Shown here one piece after another: positions 5,631 to 12,249 of a stretch of 13,863 bases of DNA. Position 1 is the stretch's first letter; the number at the start of each line of letters is the position of its first letter. This stretch comes from an uncultured Collinsella sp. (lineage in GTDB: Bacteria; Actinomycetota; Coriobacteriia; Coriobacteriales; Coriobacteriaceae): positions 1-13,863 of the forward strand of contig CAADSV010000053.1 in assembly GCA_900751665.1 (NCBI GenBank), in the 5' to 3' direction. The notes beneath the pieces were generated by a model. That model saw nothing but the letters and a program-made list of their open reading frames with translations. It was not told where the DNA came from and ran no database searches. Position numbers and translations under genes: made by a program.

Positions 5631-5653
5631 AATCGCAACAACTCGTTGGCTGT

Positions 5654-5720
5654 AGTTGCGGTGGAATAGTTCCTGTTTTTGCTGCTGAAGGCTTTGAGCA
5701 GGAACTATTCCACCGCAACT
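5654..5720. repeat. 22-bp perfect inverted repeat before gntR
   Basis: AGTTGCGGTGGAATAGTTCC with two further bases (5654-5675) is repeated in inverse at 5699-5720 around a 23-nt loop. The outer part AGTTGCGGTGrAATAG recurs in the inverted repeat at 6499-6565 on the other side of the GntR gene; the inner bases and loop differ. This looks like a dispersed palindromic repeat family rather than a simple terminator, since no U-run follows. Confidence 0.75.
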
Positions 5721-5794
5721 TATGAGGGGGGCGGGGGATGCGATAGTATTACGTGGTGATATTCGACAAACCGTGGGCTTCATCCGAGGGCTTT

Positions 5795-6484
5795 ATGGAA
5801 CAGCAGCATAATCAGAGCCTGCAAGATCAGGCATACAACGCATTACGCTCCAAGATCATCTATGCCGAGCTCAGGCCCGGCACGCGTCTTTCGGCGATTG
5901 GTCTGGAAAAGGAGACGGGAATCGGGCGCACGCCCATTCGCGAATCCTTTGTGCGCCTGCGCGAGCAGGAGCTGGTGGAAACGCGTCCCAAAAGCGGCAC
6001 CTACGTCTCTAAGATCAGCATGGAACGCGCCGAAAACGCCTGCTTTTTGCGCGAGAAGCTCGAGAGAAGCGTGCTAATTAAATGCTGTTCGGCCGCCTCG
6101 CCCGAGCAAAAGCAGCGGCTTGAGCAGATTCTTACCGAGTCCGAGTCGCTCGACCATGGCGAAACGCGCCGTTTCTTTGACCTGGATAACCTGTTCCATG
6201 AGACATGTTTTGAGATTGCCGGTCGTCACATGTTGTGGGATTGGATGAAGAGCATCAACACGCATTTTGAGCGATATAACTGGTTGCGTATGGTGTCGCA
6301 GGATTTGGATTGGGAGCCGATTCGTCGGCAGCATCGCCGGATTCTCGAGGCCATTAAGAGGGGCGATACCGACGCGGCGAGCTATCTGGCAGAGACACAC
6401 CTGCACCTGATGCCCGAAGAGCAAGGTCCGGTTATTGCCTTGCATCCCGACTATTTTGAGCTGTCCAAAGACTCGTTCATCTAA
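5795..6484 (+). CDS. GntR-family regulator, FadR/FCD subfamily
   Basis: A 229-residue transcription factor. The N-terminal winged helix (about residues 5-70) shows LQDQAYNALRSKIIYAELRP, then LEKETGIGRTPIRESFVRL and KSGTYVSKI, the standard GntR signature. The C-terminal all-helical FCD ligand domain (about 75-215) has D-LDNLFHE, RRQHRRILEAIKRGD and ETHLHLM, which supply the Asp/His residues that bind a metal and a small carboxylate in this subfamily. FCD regulators often respond to sugar acids, fatty acids or amino acids, and UxuR/ExuR-type members control uronate use. The neighbours (KDG/KDPG genes) favour a sugar-acid ligand. ATG 5795 is preferred (GAGGG 4 nt upstream, normal family length); an in-frame GTG at 5753 would add 14 residues unlike the family. 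Long inverted repeats lie on both sides of the gene. Confidence 0.88.
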   Translation: MEQQHNQSLQDQAYNALRSKIIYAELRPGTRLSAIGLEKETGIGRTPIRESFVRLREQELVETRPKSGTYVSKISMERAENACFLREKLERSVLIKCCSAASPEQKQRLEQILTESESLDHGETRRFFDLDNLFHETCFEIAGRHMLWDWMKSINTHFERYNWLRMVSQDLDWEPIRRQHRRILEAIKRGDTDAASYLAETHLHLMPEEQGPVIALHPDYFELSKDSFI

Positions 6485-6498
6485 TCAATCCCCATATA

Positions 6499-6565
6499 AG
6501 TTGCGGTGAAATAGGGACTGTTTTGTGACCTAGGTGGCGCAAACAGTCCCTATTTCACCGCAACT
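6499..6565. repeat. 25-bp perfect inverted repeat after gntR
   Basis: AGTTGCGGTGAAATAGGGAC plus five bases (6499-6523) is inverted at 6541-6565 around a 17-nt loop, 14 bp after the gntR stop codon. It shares its outer 16 bases, apart from one substitution, with the repeat at 5654-5720. The stem could end transcription from either side although it lacks a U-run. Confidence 0.75.
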
Positions 6566-6590
6566 GCGTTGGGGCGTAACCGGGGCACAA

Positions 6591-6657
6591 AGCTGCGGCA
6601 CCGCTTGGAGGAAAAGACCGGAAGCAAGGGTCCATTCCTCCAGACGGCGCCGCAGCT
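6591..6657. repeat. Nested inverted repeat in the gntR-eda gap
   Basis: Three stems nest: AGCTGCGGC/GCCGCAGCT (6591-6599 with 6649-6657), TGGAGGAA/TTCCTCCA (6606-6613 with 6635-6642) and GACC/GGTC (6616-6619 with 6629-6632). The internal loops are nearly symmetric. Nothing coding is visible in the whole 6485-6875 gap, which is filled by this element, its neighbours and the eda terminator. Confidence 0.6.
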
Positions 6658-6720
6658 GTTTTGATGGCTCGGCTTTTACCGAAGTGACTCAGTTGAGCGC
6701 GACTGCCAGCCGATTATACA

Positions 6721-6819
6721 AAGCGGCTCGGGGGCGTGTCGCTTCCGTCACGTTCTATCAGCATACAAGACGGTTTTGGTTCTTGTTCGTGACGGAAACG
6801 GCGCGCTTCCGAGCCGCTT
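6721..6819. repeat. Second nested inverted repeat in the gntR-eda gap
   Basis: Perfect stems at 6721-6731/6809-6819 (AAGCGGCTCGG), 6743-6752/6788-6797 (TTCCGTCACG) and 6765-6770/6781-6786 (ACAAGA) nest around the loop CGGTTTTGGT. The ~100-nt structure lies just beyond the eda terminator. It could be a structured RNA or a dispersed palindromic element; the sequence alone does not decide. Confidence 0.6.
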
Positions 6820-6820
6820 T

Positions 6821-6857
6821 AAAAGAAAGGGGGCGAGGTCTAGGGCACGCCCCCTTT
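6821..6857 (-). terminator. Intrinsic terminator of eda
   Basis: Minus strand: stem AAAGGGGGCG / CGCCCCCTTT (6857-6848 with 6835-6826) and then CTTTT, starting 18 bp after the eda stop codon. The stem is perfect and GC-rich. Confidence 0.85.
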
Positions 6858-6875
6858 CACGATAGAGAGCTAAAC

Positions 6876-7517
6876 CTAGCCGCGGACCTTCTTGACGACG
6901 TCCATGGCCTCGCGGGCGATCTGCTCGACCTTGGAGAAGTTGCCGTCGGCAAACAGGGCCGGCTTGACCATCCAGGTGCCACCGCAGGCGATGATGGCGG
7001 AGGAGCTCAGGTACTCCTCGACGTTGGCGGTGCTCACGCCGCCGGTAGGCATAAAGCGGTGACCGACAAACGGAGCGGCGAGGGCCTTGATGGTGTTCAG
7101 GCCGCCATACTGGGACGCGGGGAAGAACTTGGTGACCTTGAGGCCCAGGTTCTCGGCTGCGGTGACCTCGGAGGGGGTCACGGTGCCGGGAAGGACGGGC
7201 AGCTCGATGTCGATGCAATGCTTCACGACGTCCTCGTTGTAACCCGGGGAGACGATGAACTTGGCACCGGCGGCGCGGGCCTGCTCAACCTGCTCGACGG
7301 TCAGGACAGTGCCGGCGCCAACGCACATCTCGGGCTCGGCCTCGGCCATAGCGGCGATGCACTCGGCGGCGCAGGCGGTGCGGAAGGTGACCTCGGCGGA
7401 CTTCATGCCAGCTGCCATAAGAGCGTGGGCGAGCGGGGCGGCGTCCTCGACCTTGTCGAGCACAACGACCGGCACGATGCCCAGGGACTCAAGCGTGGTG
7501 TAGAACTGATCGAACAT
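6876..7517 (-). CDS. eda: 2-keto-3-deoxy-6-phosphogluconate (KDPG) aldolase
   Basis: A 213-residue class I aldolase that cleaves KDPG to pyruvate and glyceraldehyde-3-phosphate, the last step of the Entner-Doudoroff and uronate/KDG routes. Family marks in order: GIVPVVVLD (13-21), AEVTFRT with the catalytic Glu42, GAGTVL (67-72), KFIVSPG (86-92), LPGTVTPSE (109-117), VTKFFPAS with the Schiff-base Lys130, and FMPTGGV near 155-161. Length is normal for Eda/KdgA. ATG 7517 follows AAAGGAA at 6-7 nt; the frame extends upstream but without a site. The gene lies downstream of kdgK on the same strand, separated by 253 bp that hold a hairpin and the second copy of the leader RNA, so it is probably in one operon with an internal control point. 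A strong terminator follows. Confidence 0.95.
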   Translation of the reverse strand: MFDQFYTTLESLGIVPVVVLDKVEDAAPLAHALMAAGMKSAEVTFRTACAAECIAAMAEAEPEMCVGAGTVLTVEQVEQARAAGAKFIVSPGYNEDVVKHCIDIELPVLPGTVTPSEVTAAENLGLKVTKFFPASQYGGLNTIKALAAPFVGHRFMPTGGVSTANVEEYLSSSAIIACGGTWMVKPALFADGNFSKVEQIAREAMDVVKKVRG

Positions 7518-7567
7518 GATGTTCCTTTCGATGTGTGGCGCGCATGGGCGCGTGATTACCAAATGTG

Positions 7568-7688
7568 CTGGTCAGGAGCCGATTTTGGATTGGTTATCGG
7601 AGGCACTGCTTGGGGTTCAAGCAATTCCAAAACCGGCTGCTCGACCAGTCATGTAGGGAATGCCAGGCAAAACCGGAATGGGACTGGT
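7568..7688 (-). promoter_or_regulatory. Structured leader RNA with competing helices, copy 2 (before eda)
   Basis: Shares with copy 1 the blocks AGTCCCATTCCGG, a TTCC(C)TA box, GACTG and GTGCCTCCGATAACC (7606-7592). Here ACCAGTC (7688-7682) pairs with GACTGGT (7650-7644). The alternative is CTGGTC (7648-7643) with GACCAG (7573-7568) plus a 13-bp stem (7638-7626 with 7589-7577, one G:U). TGCTTG/CAAGCA (7623-7618 with 7612-7607) forms the inner hairpin. Compared with copy 1 nearly every stem base differs but pairing is kept. No clear U-run follows, so control here may act on elongation or translation differently. It begins about 80 nt after the kdgK stop and ends about 50 nt before the eda start. 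Confidence 0.7.
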
Positions 7689-7716
7689 GGTTTTGCCCGG
7701 CCGGAGGAATCGGGGA

Positions 7717-7756
7717 GCGGGCCGCAGGGGTATGGGATTGGAAAGCTGCGGCCCGC
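7717..7756 (-). terminator. Strong hairpin after kdgK, possible attenuator
   Basis: GCGGGCCGCAG (7717-7727) pairs perfectly with CTGCGGCCCGC (7746-7756), 14 bp after the kdgK stop codon. No U-run follows on the minus strand, so it may protect the 3' end of processed kdgK mRNA or partially reduce eda expression rather than terminate fully. Confidence 0.5.
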
Positions 7757-7770
7757 GGAATGGAGACGGA

Positions 7771-8805
7771 CTAGCGCGCGACGCGGGTGCCACCGTCGGC
7801 GGCTGATGCTACGGCTGCGATCTCGTCTGCGGTCACCAAGTTGGAGTCGCCCTTGATGGTGAGCTTGAGGATCGAAGCCGCAATCGCGTAGTTGACGGCA
7901 GCCTGCGGATCGAAGTCGTTGATGAGGGCGTGGACCAGGCCGGCGTTGAAAGCGTCGCCGGCGGCAACGCCCTCGAGCACGTGCACGTCGTGAGCAGGGG
8001 AGAACCAGTGCTCGCCGCTCTCGGCGTCAAAGAGCATGCCCATCCAGATGGAGCGCTCGACGCAGGAGATGTTGCGGACGACCGAGGCGACCTTCTTGCA
8101 GCCGTACTCGGCGCAGATCTGGCGGGCCATCTCGACGTAGGTGTCGCGCTCCTCGATGCCGTGGGCAAGGGAGCCAGAGACGCAGGTCATGCCAAGGCCG
8201 GCAGGCGCGTCCTCGTCATTGGCGATGCAGATGTCGACGAGCGGCAGGAGTTCCTTCATGGTGGCCTGCGACTTCTCGGGCGACCACATCTTGCCGCGAT
8301 AGTTCACGTCACACACGGTGGTGATGCCCTTGGCGCGGCAGGCGGCGAGCGCATCCTTGCAGGCGGCGGCCATCTCATCGGAGACGGCGGGGGTCACGCC
8401 GGAGAAATAGAAGACATCGATGCCCTTGAGGATCTCGTCCCAGTCAAAGACGTCGCGCTTGGCCATGTTGATGGCAGAGTACTTGCGGTCGTAGACGCAA
8501 CCGTTGCCGCGCTGCGAGGCACCGACCTCAAACACATAGGAGCCAAGGCGGTCGCCCTGACGCACGACGCGCGTGGTGTCGACGTCGTAGGCCTTCAGCG
8601 AACGCAGGGCGCACTCGCCCAGACGGTTGGCCGGGACAACGGAGACGTAAGCGGCCTTGTCGCCCTGGTAGGCCAGGGAAAGCGCAGTGTTGGCCTCGGC
8701 GCCGCCGTAGCGGACGTCAAACTCGGTTGCCTGCTCAATACGCAGGTGGTCTTTGGGTGAGAGTCTCATCATGATCTCGCCGAAGGTAAGAACCGTTTTA
8801 CCCAT
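7771..8805 (-). CDS. kdgK: 2-keto-3-deoxygluconate kinase (PfkB/ribokinase family)
   Basis: A 344-residue sugar kinase that should phosphorylate KDG at O6 with ATP to give KDPG, the substrate of eda next to it. It opens with VLTFGEIMMRLSP (5-17) and the substrate-binding RYGGAEANTALSLA (32-45). The C-terminal PfkB signature is GVAAGDAFNAGLVHAL with the catalytic base Asp284; the first residues read AAGD rather than the commoner GAGD, a mild deviation. KdgK-type kinases typically carry the 'GE-x-x-RLSP' start. ATG 8805 is chosen (AAGGAG 10 nt upstream); a longer frame to 8868 would run through the leader. Its promoter, operators and leader hairpin lie at 8848-8974, shared with the divergent repressor gene. 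Assignment to KDG rather than another hexulosonate rests on family look and neighbours. Confidence 0.92.
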   Translation of the reverse strand: MGKTVLTFGEIMMRLSPKDHLRIEQATEFDVRYGGAEANTALSLAYQGDKAAYVSVVPANRLGECALRSLKAYDVDTTRVVRQGDRLGSYVFEVGASQRGNGCVYDRKYSAINMAKRDVFDWDEILKGIDVFYFSGVTPAVSDEMAAACKDALAACRAKGITTVCDVNYRGKMWSPEKSQATMKELLPLVDICIANDEDAPAGLGMTCVSGSLAHGIEERDTYVEMARQICAEYGCKKVASVVRNISCVERSIWMGMLFDAESGEHWFSPAHDVHVLEGVAAGDAFNAGLVHALINDFDPQAAVNYAIAASILKLTIKGDSNLVTADEIAAVASAADGGTRVAR

Positions 8806-8847
8806 GGTCGCGCAGCTCCTTTTACTCGTGCGTACACCTTTGATATG

Positions 8848-8905
8848 GCGTTGGCACGCAGGTGCCAAGACGGTAGGGTGCGTCTTTGCACCTGCGTGCC
8901 AACGC
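8848..8905 (-). promoter_or_regulatory. Long 5'-leader hairpin with conserved loop, copy 2 (before kdgK)
   Basis: An 18-bp perfect outer stem (8848-8865 with 8888-8905), an inner perfect stem AAGACG/CGTCTT (8867-8872 with 8881-8886) and an 8-nt loop that reads CACCCTAC on the minus strand, identical to copy 1. It starts just past the operators and ends 43 bp before the kdgK start, so it forms most of the 5' UTR. The outer stem differs in sequence from copy 1 but pairs fully. Confidence 0.7.
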
Positions 8906-8908
8906 TCG

Positions 8909-8937
8909 CCGAAATCGGTTTACGAAATCGGTTTCGT
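8909..8937. promoter_or_regulatory. Two overlapping LacI-type operators between kdgK and the repressor gene
   Basis: CCGAAATCGGTTTAC (8909-8923) and ACGAAATCGGTTTCGT (8922-8937) share GAAATCGGTTT, with the centres 13 bp apart. The second is identical to the site at 5546-5561. They sit just downstream of the kdgK -10 box and about 100 bp before the LacI-family gene, a good place to repress kdgK and autoregulate. Confidence 0.75.
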
Positions 8938-8947
8938 TTCGAGTTGT

Positions 8948-8974
8948 AGTATACTCACCTACAGCGTTTTGCAA
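8948..8974 (-). promoter_or_regulatory. Candidate kdgK promoter
   Basis: Minus strand: TTGCAA (8974-8969), a short 15-bp spacer, TATACT (8953-8948). The -10 box and its 10-bp distance to the operator match the yczE-like promoter. The short spacer suggests that another -35 register may be used. The repressor gene's own plus-strand promoter was not found with confidence. Confidence 0.55.
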
Positions 8975-9037
8975 CCGAGATTTTTAAAAAATGCCTAAAA
9001 TGGCTCAGACTGCCGACATTGGGAAACGGGGTGCGCT

Positions 9038-10060
9038 ATGGCGCAGATGAGAATCAAGGACATTGCCGCCGAGGCGGGCGTGAGCCCGGCCACGGTCTCG
9101 CGCTATCTCAACAACCGCCCCGGGCAAATGACCGAGGAAACCCGTGCTCGCATCGCGGCGGTTATCGAGCGCACCGGCTATCGCCCACGTGCTGCCGCGC
9201 GCAATCTGCGCAGCTCACGCACCAACCTCATCGGCGTGATTCTGGCCGACATCGCCAACCCGTTCTCCAGCGCCATGCTCGAAGGGCTTTCCGCCAGCGC
9301 CGCCGCGCGCGGCTGCTCGCTCATGACGGCCATTAGCGGCAACGATCCCGCCAAGGAGGCCGAGTCGCTCACCAGACTTATCGACGCTGGCGTGGATGGC
9401 CTGGTCGTCAATACCTGCGGTGGTAACGACGAAGCCATCGCCGCGGCAGCGGGACGTCTGCCCGTCGTGCTGCTCGACCGCGACGTTGCCGACGGCGGTG
9501 TTGACCTGGTGACATCTAACAACCGTGAGCTGGTCGCCGGCTTGGTAGACGCCTTGGCAGCTGCGGGCAGCGAGCGTCTGTGCCTGCTCACCGAGGCAAG
9601 CGACGATAGCCCCGTGCGTCGAGAGCGCGCCGAGGCCTTTGCCGACGAGCTTTCGCGCTGCGGCCTTGCGGGCGAGGTTGTCACCTTGGCCGACGGTGGC
9701 GCCACGGGCGTTGGCCGTTTGGACAAGACCATCCGCGACTACGCGGGCAAAAGGCTCGGCCTCATTGCCGTCAACGGTCTGGTTTTCTTGCGTCTGACCG
9801 AGGCGCTGGCACAGTTGGGACCGTCGTTGCCGGCGGGTCTCAAGATCGCAACGTTTGACGACTATCCCTGGAATCACGTGCTCTTTGGCGGCGTGACCAC
9901 GGCCGCGCAAGACACCCTCACCATTGCCGAGCGTGTAGTCGAGCGCCTCTCCGAGCGCATTGACGTCGTCACCACCACGGTGGGCGAGGCCGCAAAGCTG
10001 GCGCCCAAACGCATCGAGGTTCCCGGTCACATCGAACACCGCGCTTCGACCTCGCGCTAA
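9038..10060 (+). CDS. kdgR: LacI-family repressor, probable KdgR of the KDG regulon
   Basis: A 340-residue LacI/GalR protein. The helix-turn-helix and hinge cover about residues 4-60: RIKDIAAEAGVSPATVSRYL, then TGYRPRAAARNLRSSRTNLI. The periplasmic-binding-protein-like effector domain follows from LIGVILADIANPFSSAMLEG to about residue 325, with LIDAGVDGLVVNT and, late, IATFDDYPWNHVLFGGVTT, a segment resembling KdgR proteins of Firmicutes (recalled, not searched). Divergent position to kdgK and three LacI-type operators in the window support the role of KDG- or KDPG-responsive repressor of kdgK-eda and of the yczE-like gene. ATG 9038 has a weak GGGG site 6 nt upstream; ATG 9047 is possible but would clip the helix-turn-helix start. 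Family certain; effector inferred. Confidence 0.85.
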   Translation: MAQMRIKDIAAEAGVSPATVSRYLNNRPGQMTEETRARIAAVIERTGYRPRAAARNLRSSRTNLIGVILADIANPFSSAMLEGLSASAAARGCSLMTAISGNDPAKEAESLTRLIDAGVDGLVVNTCGGNDEAIAAAAGRLPVVLLDRDVADGGVDLVTSNNRELVAGLVDALAAAGSERLCLLTEASDDSPVRRERAEAFADELSRCGLAGEVVTLADGGATGVGRLDKTIRDYAGKRLGLIAVNGLVFLRLTEALAQLGPSLPAGLKIATFDDYPWNHVLFGGVTTAAQDTLTIAERVVERLSERIDVVTTTVGEAAKLAPKRIEVPGHIEHRASTSR

Positions 10061-10113
10061 CCACTCGTTCGCAACCGACTGTTCGCGCACGTTTTTTGAG
10101 CGCTTGATACGCT

Positions 10114-10170
10114 TTAACCCTGCGGAAACATTTTTCTGCGATAGTATCTGCGATATAGACCAGTCGAAAC
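10114..10170 (+). promoter_or_regulatory. Possible GlnR box upstream of glnA-like gene
   Basis: TTAAC (10114-10118), six bases, GAAAC (10125-10129) matches 9 of 10 positions of the actinobacterial GlnR half-site gTnAC-n6-GaAAC. A second GAAAC stands at 10166-10170, 41 bp further, about four helical turns, but its upstream half is poor. The 5' gap of this gene contains no clear sigma-70 hexamer pair. The link is attractive because a GlnR-like regulator is encoded two genes on. Confidence 0.4.
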
Positions 10171-10194
10171 CCGCCCGAAAGAAAGGGGAGCGAC

Positions 10195-11532
10195 ATGAAC
10201 CAGCAGAACATCGATTACGTACTCCGCTCCGTAGAGCAGCGTGACATCCGCTTTGTGCGTCTGTGGTTTGTCGACATTCTCGGCCGCCTCAAGAACTTTG
10301 CCATTAGCCCCGAGGACCTCGAGGTCGCTTTTGAGGAGGGTATTGGCTTTGACGGCTCGGCCATCGAGGGCTTTGCCACGCCCGAGGAAGCCGACATGCT
10401 CGCATTCCCCGATGCTTCGACCTTCCAGATTCTGCCGTGGCGCCCGAGCCACAACGGCGTCGCCCGCGTGTTCTGCGACGTGTGCACTCCCGATCGCAAG
10501 CCGTTTGCCGGCGACCCGCGCGATGCCCTGCGCCGCATGTTCCGCAAGGCCGAGAAGGCTGGCTACCTGCTCAACGTGGGCGCCGAGCTGGAGTATTACT
10601 ACTTCCCCGACGAGCACACCCCCGAGCCGCTTGACAACGTGGGCTACTTCGATCTTTCGGTGAGCGATGCCGCCCGCGACCTGCGCCGCAACACGGTCCT
10701 CACGCTCGAGAAGATGTCCGTGCCCGTGGAGTACACCTTCCACGCCGCCGGCCGCTCGCAGCACGGCATGAGCCTGCGCCACGCCGAGGCCCTGAGCATG
10801 TCCGACGCCATCACCACGGCCAAACTCATCATTAAGCAGCAGGCCTACGAGAGCGGTTGCCACGCATCCTTTATGCCCAAGCCGTTGGCAGGCGAGGACG
10901 GCAGCGCCATGTTCCTGTGCCAGTCGCTGTTCGACCACGACGGCAACAATGTCTTTTGGGGCGAGGACGACGAGAAGTACCACCTCTCTGACATCGCCAA
11001 GCACTACATGGCCGGCATCCTGGCGCACGCGCGCGAGATCAGCGCCATCACCAACCCCACGGTCAACTCGTACAAGCGCATCACCACGGGTGGCGACTCC
11101 GTGCCGCAGTACGCCACGTGGGGCCTGCGCAACCGCGCGAGTATGGTCCGCATCCCGGTCTACAAGCCCGGCAAGCAGCTGTCCACGCGCATCGAGCTTC
11201 GCAGCCCCGACCCCATGGCCAACCCGTACCTGGTCAACGACGTCACGCTGGCGGCTGGTCTGGACGGCATCGAGCGCAAGCTGGAGCTCCCGCCCGAGGC
11301 AACGGCCGAGACGCTCAAGCTCACCGACCGCCAGATGGTCGAGGCCGGCTACACGCCGCTGCCGCGTTCGCTCAAAGAGGCGCTCGACGTGTTTGAGGAC
11401 TCGCAGTTTATGAAGGATGCCCTCGGCGAGCATATCCATAGCTTCTTCCTCAAAAAGAAGCGCGACGAGTGGCATAAGTTTGAGTCTACGATCACCGAGT
11501 GGGAGATCAAGCACTACCTGGCGAACTCCTAA
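10195..11532 (+). CDS. glnA: Type I glutamine synthetase homologue with altered active site
   Basis: A 445-residue GS-I protein, normal length, starting at ATG 10195 (AAGGGGAG 7 nt upstream). Conserved GS features: WFVDILGRLKN (24-34), GIGFDGSAIEGF with Asp53 (49-60), GDPRDAL, GAELEYYYF with metal ligands Glu131/Glu133, FMPKP (226-230), NPTVNSYKR, NRASMVRIP, TRIELRSPDPMANPYL. But several catalytic positions are changed. The HHEV box reads FHAA (Ala184 for the Glu-212 ligand, Salmonella numbering). GQHE reads SQHG (Gly191 for Glu-220). GSGMHxH reads GSAMFLC (Phe240 and Cys242 for His-269/His-271), and PGYEAP reads TGGDSV. Such losses should impair both metal sites, so it may be a regulatory or non-glutamine-forming paralogue. 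A GlnR-like gene follows after 50 bp. Confidence 0.85.
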   Translation: MNQQNIDYVLRSVEQRDIRFVRLWFVDILGRLKNFAISPEDLEVAFEEGIGFDGSAIEGFATPEEADMLAFPDASTFQILPWRPSHNGVARVFCDVCTPDRKPFAGDPRDALRRMFRKAEKAGYLLNVGAELEYYYFPDEHTPEPLDNVGYFDLSVSDAARDLRRNTVLTLEKMSVPVEYTFHAAGRSQHGMSLRHAEALSMSDAITTAKLIIKQQAYESGCHASFMPKPLAGEDGSAMFLCQSLFDHDGNNVFWGEDDEKYHLSDIAKHYMAGILAHAREISAITNPTVNSYKRITTGGDSVPQYATWGLRNRASMVRIPVYKPGKQLSTRIELRSPDPMANPYLVNDVTLAAGLDGIERKLELPPEATAETLKLTDRQMVEAGYTPLPRSLKEALDVFEDSQFMKDALGEHIHSFFLKKKRDEWHKFESTITEWEIKHYLANS

Positions 11533-11582
11533 TCGCGCTGGCTTGTTCCAGTACGATTGAGCTCATTTCTTTGGAGGCCGAT

Positions 11583-12245
11583 ATGTCCGAAAAGAGTGCC
11601 CTGTTCATGGCGCGCACGACGCGCTTCCACGAGTTTGCCCGCAGCTTGACGACCACCCTGGGTGTCGAGGTGAGCCTGGCAACCCCCGATTCGCCGACTG
11701 CGGCGCACGACTTTGACCTGCTGATCCTCGATTCCGACGGCATTCGCAGCGACCGCATCGATCAGATTGCCAAGTGGCTTGACGATCGTAGCGGCGTCCC
11801 CATGCTGGTGATCGTCGACGATGAGGCGCTCGGTACCTTGCGCCTGCCCAATCACGCGCATGCCGACTTTGTATGCCCCACGGCGACGCCCAACGAGCTC
11901 AAGGCTCGCGCGCAGCGCCTGATGGGCGAGGAGGAGACCGTCGCCGCCGACGATGTGCTCAACATCGATAACCTCGAGATCAACCTGGCTACCTACCAGG
12001 TAACGCTCGATAACGAGCCCATCGACCTGACGCTGATGGAGTACTCGCTGCTGAGCTTTTTGGCGACGCATCCCAACCGTGCCTACAGCCGCGAGGTACT
12101 GCTGCACCGCGTGTGGGGCTTTGAGTACTGCGGCGGCACGCGCACCGTCGACGTGCACATCCGACGCATCCGCTCCAAGGTGGGCCCGCAGATCGCGGCG
12201 CACATCACCACCGTCCGCGGCGTGGGCTATCTGTTTAAGGACTAG
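11583..12245 (+). CDS. GlnR-like orphan OmpR-family response regulator
   Basis: A 220-residue regulator, ATG 11583 with GGAGG 6 nt upstream. The N-terminal half (1-110) is receiver-like but degenerate: LLILDSDG (46-53, Asp50) and PMLVIVDDEALG, without the usual N-terminal acidic pair or a clear KPF lysine. The C-terminal winged helix (about 118-220) is standard OmpR type, with LTLMEYSLLSFLATHPNRAY, SREVLLHRVWGFEYCGGTRT, VDVHIRRIRSKVG and TTVRGVGYLF. The WGFEY-GGTRTVDVH string closely resembles actinobacterial GlnR, which controls nitrogen genes and likewise has an atypical receiver and no paired kinase. No kinase gene lies beside it. Position after a glutamine synthetase gene supports a nitrogen role; GlnR orthology is an inference. 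A terminator follows 4 bp after the stop. Confidence 0.85.
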   Translation: MSEKSALFMARTTRFHEFARSLTTTLGVEVSLATPDSPTAAHDFDLLILDSDGIRSDRIDQIAKWLDDRSGVPMLVIVDDEALGTLRLPNHAHADFVCPTATPNELKARAQRLMGEEETVAADDVLNIDNLEINLATYQVTLDNEPIDLTLMEYSLLSFLATHPNRAYSREVLLHRVWGFEYCGGTRTVDVHIRRIRSKVGPQIAAHITTVRGVGYLFKD

Positions 12246-12249
12246 ATTT

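Noticed and set aside
6534..7856. 440-codon plus-strand frame across eda
   Set aside because: Shadow of eda and its terminator hairpins; no ribosome binding site and low-complexity product.
7930..8760. 276-codon plus-strand frame opposite kdgK
   Set aside because: Antisense shadow of a clear PfkB-family gene.
10114..11514. 466-codon open frame on the minus strand opposite the glutamine synthetase gene
   Set aside because: It is the mirror of a GC-rich gene with strong codon bias; the protein is Val/Gly/His/Leu-rich without motifs, and the opposite strand has an unmistakable GS.
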